Assembly: GCF_027706845.1 (NCBI RefSeq)
Contig: NZ_JAQGCZ010000004.1
Location: forward strand, 310,001 to 374,000
From: Mycolicibacterium sp. BiH015
Lineage (GTDB): Bacteria; Actinomycetota; Actinomycetes; Mycobacteriales; Mycobacteriaceae
Direction: 5' to 3'
DNA length: 64,000 bases
Part shown: positions 60,024 through 64,000 of the stretch, one piece after another
How positions within the stretch are numbered: position 1 is the first letter of the stretch
Layout: each line of letters opens with the position of its first letter
Translations under genes and position numbers: made by a program
The notes under the pieces: generated by a model
Told to the model about the DNA's origin: nothing
The model's database searches: none
What the model saw: only the letters and a program-made list of their open reading frames with translations

Positions 60024-60896
60024 ATGGCCAGAATCGCGATCATTGGCGGCGGAAACATCGGCGAGGCGCTGCTGGCGGGACTCCTGCGCGCCGGCAAGCA
60101 GGTCAAGGACCTCGTCGTGGCGGAGAAGTTCCCCGAACGCGCGAAGTTCCTCGCCGAGAAATACTCCGTGCGGGTCACCTCGGTCGCCGAGGCGGTCGAC
60201 GCGGCGACGTACGTCATCGTGGCAGTGAAGCCGCATGACGTGCAGAACGTCATCGGCGACATCGCCGACACCGCGGCGCGGGCCGAAAGCGACGCGGCCG
60301 AACAGGTTTTCGTCAGTGTCGCCGCGGGCGTCAACACCGCCTATTACGAGAACAAGCTGCCCGCCGGCTCGCCGGTGGTCCGGGTCATGCCGAACGCGCC
60401 GATGCTCGTCGGCGGTGGCGTCAGCGCGATCGCTCCGGGCCGCTTCGCCACCGCCGAACACGTCAAGGAGGTCTCTGGTCTCTTCGACGCGGTCGGCGGC
60501 GTCCTCACCGTGTCCGAGCCTCAGATCGACGCCGTCACCGCGGTGTCGGGTTCGGGACCCGCCTACTTCTTTCTGATGGTCGAGGCACTCGTCGACGCGG
60601 CTGTCGACGCGGGGCTGGCTCGATCCGTGGCGACCGATCTCGTCGTGCAAACGATGGCGGGTTCGGCCGCGATGCTGCTGGAGCGCCTCGACTTGGCGAC
60701 CCCCGCGGGCGGGTCGACACTCGGGGCGGCGATGGACACCTCGGCCGCCCAGTTGCGCGCCACGGTCACCTCGCCGGGCGGCACCACAGCCGCTGGTCTG
60801 CGGGAACTCGAGCGAGGTGGGCTGCGGGCGGCCGTCTCCAACGCCGTCCACGCCGCGAAAACCCGCTCTGAGCAGCTCGGAATTACATCGGAGTAG
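60024..60896 (+). CDS. proC: pyrroline-5-carboxylate reductase
   Basis: 290 residues from ATG at 60024. The NADP motif IAIIGGGNIGEALLAGLLRAG, the proline-binding region VRVMPNAPMLVGGGVSAI and the dimer signature TLGAAMDTSAAQLRATVTSPGGTTAAGLRELERGG are complete. It makes proline from pyrroline-5-carboxylate. The order ppx-proC is conserved in actinobacteria. Confidence 0.95.
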   Translation: MARIAIIGGGNIGEALLAGLLRAGKQVKDLVVAEKFPERAKFLAEKYSVRVTSVAEAVDAATYVIVAVKPHDVQNVIGDIADTAARAESDAAEQVFVSVAAGVNTAYYENKLPAGSPVVRVMPNAPMLVGGGVSAIAPGRFATAEHVKEVSGLFDAVGGVLTVSEPQIDAVTAVSGSGPAYFFLMVEALVDAAVDAGLARSVATDLVVQTMAGSAAMLLERLDLATPAGGSTLGAAMDTSAAQLRATVTSPGGTTAAGLRELERGGLRAAVSNAVHAAKTRSEQLGITSE

Positions 60897-61036
60897 TTAT
60901 CCAATTTCAAACGGATTACCCCACACCCGTCGCAGTAACCCCATCCGCCACGCTATTCTCCCAGTGGTAAGCACGGGTTCGGTGCCAGCGGTGGGGAAGC
61001 CGCTGGAACTGCCCGGGCCTGATGGATTGGGTTGCG

Positions 61037-61309
61037 ATGACGTCTATGAACGGGCCTTCTTCGCGGGATTCTGCCGGCAACAAGGCGGCGCGTGACGCCG
61101 GCCAGGGCAGTGCCGGCGATGCTCAAGCGCCGCGAGCTCAATTCCTGACGGTCGCCGAGGTGGCGAGCCTGATGCGAGTCAGCAAGATGACCGTGTATCG
61201 ACTGGTGCACAACGGGGAGCTGCCGGCCGTTCGGGTGGGGCGCTCGTTCCGTGTGCACGCCAAGGCCGTCCACGACATGTTGGAGAGTTCGTACTTCGAC
61301 GCCGGCTGA
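61037..61309 (+). CDS. BldC-like helix-turn-helix protein (Rv0500A-like)
   Basis: 90 residues from ATG at 61037 (an ATG at 61022 is also in frame). A disordered N-terminus is followed by a MerR-type excisionase domain: FLTVAEVASLMRVSKMTVYRLVHNGELPAVRVGRSFRVHAKAVHDML. BldC proteins bind direct repeats and control development in Streptomyces; the mycobacterial role is unclear. A possible -10 TATTCT lies at 60954. Confidence 0.87.
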   Translation: MTSMNGPSSRDSAGNKAARDAGQGSAGDAQAPRAQFLTVAEVASLMRVSKMTVYRLVHNGELPAVRVGRSFRVHAKAVHDMLESSYFDAG

Positions 61310-61462
61310 TACTCGCGCTCGTCGGCGGCTAGTTCGCCGATATCCACCTTTTGCATCACCTCTCTCGCACTTTGCCTGCAAAAGGCGGATTTCGGCCTGG
61401 GGACCGTCGCCGGGTAATGTGGCCGGGTCGAGATTGTCGAACACACTTAGGTAGCGGAGTTC

Positions 61463-61564
61463 ATGGGTTCTGTCATCAAGAAGCGGCGCAAGCGCATGTC
61501 GAAGAAGAAGCACCGCAAGCTGCTTCGTCGTACTCGGGTGCAGCGCAGAAAACTCGGCAAGTAG
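61463..61564 (+). CDS. 30S ribosomal protein bS22
   Basis: 33 residues, [20 protein letters not shown] and onward, half of them Lys or Arg. This is the short basic protein (Rv0500B, COX24/AURKAIP1-like) found as bS22 in mycobacterial 30S structures (from memory). It binds rRNA near the decoding region. GGAG stands three bases before the ATG. Too short for most gene finders. Confidence 0.92.
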
Positions 61565-61593
61565 GCCCGTCGCCTCGTCGCTAGGCTGTCGGG

Positions 61594-62685
61594 ATGGATT
61601 CTGAGGGTCGGTCCGGGGGAGGCGCCGCCGGGTCGGACGCCCTGAACTATCCGAAGGTCGTTCTGGTCACGGGTGCGTGCCGTTTTCTCGGCGGATACCT
61701 GACCGCGCGCCTCGCGCAGAATCCGTTGATCAACCATGTGATCGCGGTCGATGCCGTCGCGCCGAGCAAGGATCTGCTGCGCAGGATGGGTCGCGCCGAG
61801 TTCGTTCGCGCCGACATCCGCAATCCCTTCATCGCGAAGGTGATCCGCAACGGCGAGGTCGACACCGTCGTCCATGCCGCCGCGGCGTCCTACGCGCCCC
61901 GCGCTGGTGGGCGGGCGACGCTCAAAGAACTCAATGTGATGGGCGCGATTCAGCTGTTCGCGGCCTGTCAGAAGGCGCCGTCGGTGCGCCGGGTGATCCT
62001 GAAGTCGACGTCCGAGGTGTACGGATCCAGTTCCCGGGACCCGGTGCAGTTCACCGAGAGCAGTAGCCGTCGCAGGCCACCCGGTGAGGGATTTGCCCGC
62101 GACAGCATCGATATCGAAGGGTATGCGCGCGGCCTCGGCCGCCGTAGGCCCGATATCGCGGTGACGATCCTGCGATTGGCCAACATGATCGGGCCCGCAA
62201 TGGACACGGCGCTGTCGCGGTACCTGGCCGGGCCGGTGGTGCCGACCGTCATCGGTCACGACGCGCGACTGCAACTTCTGCACGAGCAGGACGCACTCGG
62301 GGCCCTTGAGCGCGCGACGATGGCCGGCAAGCCGGGAGCCTTCAACATCGGGGCGCCGGGGGTCATCATGATGAGTCAGGCCATCCGCAGAGCCGGCCGG
62401 CTTGCACTGCCCGTACCGCGCTCGGCTCTGGTGGCCGTGGATTCGCTGCGGCGGGCCGCGCGCAACACCGAACTGGACCGAGAACAGCTCGACTATCTGA
62501 GCTACGGCCGCGTCATGGACACCACCAGGATGCGCAACGAACTCGGTTACACGACGAAGTGGACGACGGCCGAGGCGTTCGATGATTACGTCCGCGGCCG
62601 CGGGCTCACGCCGATCGTGGATCCGCGCTGGATACACGCTGTTGAGAATCGCGCGGTAGCGGCGGCACAGCGCTGGGGACGGTAG
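61594..62685 (+). CDS. galE2: NAD-dependent epimerase-like protein (GalE2-like, Rv0501)
   Basis: 363 residues. An extended SDR with TGACRFLGGYLTARLAQNP at the cofactor site, NVMGAIQLFAACQ and STSEVYGSSSRDP. The normal Tyr-x-x-x-Lys is not present: the region reads GYARGLGRRRPD. It may therefore be a binding or structural protein rather than an active UDP-glucose epimerase. Position and length match Rv0501 (galE2). Confidence 0.82.
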   Translation: MDSEGRSGGGAAGSDALNYPKVVLVTGACRFLGGYLTARLAQNPLINHVIAVDAVAPSKDLLRRMGRAEFVRADIRNPFIAKVIRNGEVDTVVHAAAASYAPRAGGRATLKELNVMGAIQLFAACQKAPSVRRVILKSTSEVYGSSSRDPVQFTESSSRRRPPGEGFARDSIDIEGYARGLGRRRPDIAVTILRLANMIGPAMDTALSRYLAGPVVPTVIGHDARLQLLHEQDALGALERATMAGKPGAFNIGAPGVIMMSQAIRRAGRLALPVPRSALVAVDSLRRAARNTELDREQLDYLSYGRVMDTTRMRNELGYTTKWTTAEAFDDYVRGRGLTPIVDPRWIHAVENRAVAAAQRWGR

Positions 62686-62726
62686 ACTCATCGCTCAATA
62701 CAGGGTGGGGAAAGAGGGATTAAAGG

Positions 62727-63797
62727 GTGGCGGGCGAGCCGAAAGCGAAAGTCATTCCGCTGCACGCGAATTCAACTCGCGGCGGGTCAGCGCGTCGTTC
62801 GGCGACGGAGCGGTCCGACGGGGCGCGTCGTCATCCGTCGCTGCTGAACGATCCGGGAAGCCGCGCATCCGCCGAACAGATCGCCGCGGTCGTGCGCGAG
62901 ATCGATCAGCACCGTGGTTTCTCCGCAGGCGCCGGAGCTGACGAATCGACGCCCAACGAGCTCGCCCAGCGCATCGCCGCAGTCGCCGAATTCATCCGCA
63001 AACGGATGACGGGCGAATACACCGTCGATGAGTTCGGCTTCGATCGCCATCTCACCGAAGCAATTTTTCTTCCTTTGCTGAGAACGCTCTTCAACTCGTG
63101 GTTCCGGGTCGAGGTCAGCGGTGTCGAGAACCTGCCGGAGGACGGCGCTGCACTGGTGGTGGCCAACCACGCGGGTGTGCTCCCGTTCGACGGGCTGATG
63201 ACCCAGGTCGCCGTCCGTGACAAGCATCCCGCCCACCGCGACCTCCGCATCCTGGCCGCCGACATGGTCTTCGACATGCCGGTGGTCGGACAGGCCGCCC
63301 GCAAGGCCGGCCACACGATGGCGTGCACCGACGACGCCCACCGACTGCTTGCTGCGGGCGAGCTGACCGCCGTGTTCCCCGAGGGATACAAGGGGCTCGG
63401 CAAGCACTTCAAGGACCGCTACAAGCTGCAGCGATTCGGTCGAGGCGGTTTCGTCTCAGCCGCGCTGCGCACCAAGGCGCCCATCGTGCCGTGCTCCATC
63501 GTCGGGTCCGAGGAGATCTACCCGATGATGGCGGACGTCAAGCTGGTGGCGCGGCTGCTCGGGCTTCCGTACTTCCCGGTGACACCGCTGTTCCCGCTGG
63601 CCGGTCCGCTCGGCGTCGTCCCGTTGCCGTCGAAGTGGTACATCCAGTTCGGCGAGCCGATCGACACGGCCGGCTACGACGAGTCCGCCGCCGAGGATCC
63701 GATGGTCACCTTCGAGCTGACCGACCAGGTGCGCGAAACCATCCAGCAGACCCTTTACCAACTGCTGGCCAACCGCCGCAATACGTTCTTCGGCTGA
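62727..63797 (+). CDS. PlsC-like acyltransferase (Rv0502-like)
   Basis: 356 residues from GTG. The acyltransferase boxes are NHAGVLPFDG (the His-x4-Asp type active site, with one extra residue) and FPEGYKGLGKHF, followed by APIVPCSIVGSEEIYP. A basic, disordered N-terminus of some 90 residues precedes the domain. It probably acylates a glycerophospholipid or related lipid. It follows galE2 as Rv0502 follows Rv0501. Confidence 0.87.
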   Translation: MAGEPKAKVIPLHANSTRGGSARRSATERSDGARRHPSLLNDPGSRASAEQIAAVVREIDQHRGFSAGAGADESTPNELAQRIAAVAEFIRKRMTGEYTVDEFGFDRHLTEAIFLPLLRTLFNSWFRVEVSGVENLPEDGAALVVANHAGVLPFDGLMTQVAVRDKHPAHRDLRILAADMVFDMPVVGQAARKAGHTMACTDDAHRLLAAGELTAVFPEGYKGLGKHFKDRYKLQRFGRGGFVSAALRTKAPIVPCSIVGSEEIYPMMADVKLVARLLGLPYFPVTPLFPLAGPLGVVPLPSKWYIQFGEPIDTAGYDESAAEDPMVTFELTDQVRETIQQTLYQLLANRRNTFFG

Positions 63798-63807
63798 CCG
63801 GCGGTAC

Positions 63808-63863
63808 CGAGAGGGCGTCCAGATCGCTTATTGCGGCGATGAGGCGATCTCCTCGCACTCTCG
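63808..63863. terminator. nested hairpin between convergent genes
   Basis: CGAGAG (63808-63813) pairs with CTCTCG (63858-63863), and inside AGATCGC (63821-63827) pairs with GCGATCT (63844-63850). It fills the gap between the acyltransferase and the opposing gene at the window end, so a bidirectional terminator is likely. Confidence 0.45.
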
Positions 63864-63878
63864 AACGAGGTTCCGCTT

Positions 63879-64000
63879 CTAATCGGCCTTGGCGGTTTGC
63901 CGAGCAAGCATCTGCTTCATGGCCTCGTCGCGTTTGGCCGCGATCTGCGCGGTCAGCTCGTCGGCCTCGTCGTCGTGGGCGGCCTCGCCCATCACGGTGA
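63879..64000 (-). CDS. 3' end of an unidentified gene
   Basis: The last 39 codons of a minus-strand frame ending in TAG at 63879. The visible peptide is polar and helical (EADELTAQIAAKRDEAMKQM, then LARQTAKAD). The rest lies outside the window. Position would suit a gene facing Rv0502, but I cannot identify it. Confidence 0.55.
   Translation of the reverse strand, partial: TVMGEAAHDDEADELTAQIAAKRDEAMKQMLARQTAKAD

Overview
This 64 kb window is chromosomal DNA of a high-GC mycobacterium. It carries hbhA, mshA, senX3-regX3, ramB-icl-fadB2, lprQ (an L,D-transpeptidase lipoprotein) and the 33-residue ribosomal protein bS22, in an order that, from memory, follows the Mycobacterium tuberculosis stretch from about Rv0456c to Rv0502. 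Several blocks absent from that stretch, among them an acetoin/butanediol locus, a guanidine locus and a glycan locus, suggest an environmental, probably fast-growing Mycolicibacterium. I see no rRNA, tRNA, insertion sequence, prophage or CRISPR array. The two edge genes are cut by the window: a DedA protein at the left and an unidentified 3' end at the right.

Layout. (1) 1-7.1 kb: DedA end, echA2-like crotonase, a DUF417/ECF sigma/anti-sigma operon, a lipoprotein-peptidase operon, a membrane GGDEF protein and an L7/L12-like small protein. (2) 7.1-12.7 kb: accessory block with an FAD monooxygenase, butanediol dehydrogenase, acetoin reductase, a GAF regulator and a DUF779 protein, with nested inverted repeats between the divergent genes. 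(3) 12.9-22.9 kb: central carbon genes lpd, ramB, a thioesterase, icl and fadB2, plus a second GGDEF protein and an alpha/beta hydrolase. The ramB and icl upstream regions are rich in palindromes. (4) 23-31.6 kb: a polyphosphate kinase 2, madR, a DUF445 protein, an XRE regulator, hbhA, deoC, a nitrilase-family protein and a ureohydrolase. (5) 31.6-33.5 kb: a clear guanidine-I riboswitch leading a sodium:solute symporter, divergent from the ureohydrolase. This looks like a guanidine uptake and hydrolysis module. (6) 33.5-45.5 kb: core envelope and redox genes (murB, lprQ, a ROK regulator, mshA, gpmA, senX3-regX3), with an unlisted 38-residue ORF converging on lprQ. (7) 45.5-54.9 kb: a glycan cluster headed by an AT-richer leader with a perfect CRP-type palindrome. 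It encodes a GT2, a flippase, a sugar C-methyltransferase, a cytidylyltransferase, a PIG-L deacetylase, a nucleotide-sugar epimerase, an RmlC-like epimerase on the other strand, and an 804-residue fusion of a degenerate C-methyltransferase with a PLP aminotransferase/aminomutase. (8) 55-64 kb: a return to the conserved order, with ppx, a TIM-barrel protein, a thioesterase, proC, a BldC-like protein, bS22, galE2-like and PlsC-like genes.

How it fits together. Isocitrate lyase, its regulator RamB, lipoamide dehydrogenase and FadB2 link acetate and fatty-acid use to the glyoxylate shunt. SenX3-RegX3, Ppx and PPK2 connect phosphate sensing with polyphosphate. MurB, LprQ and the glycan cluster shape the envelope. 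The strongest candidates for undescribed biology are the guanidine module, the glycan cluster with its fusion enzyme, and the small ORF next to lprQ.
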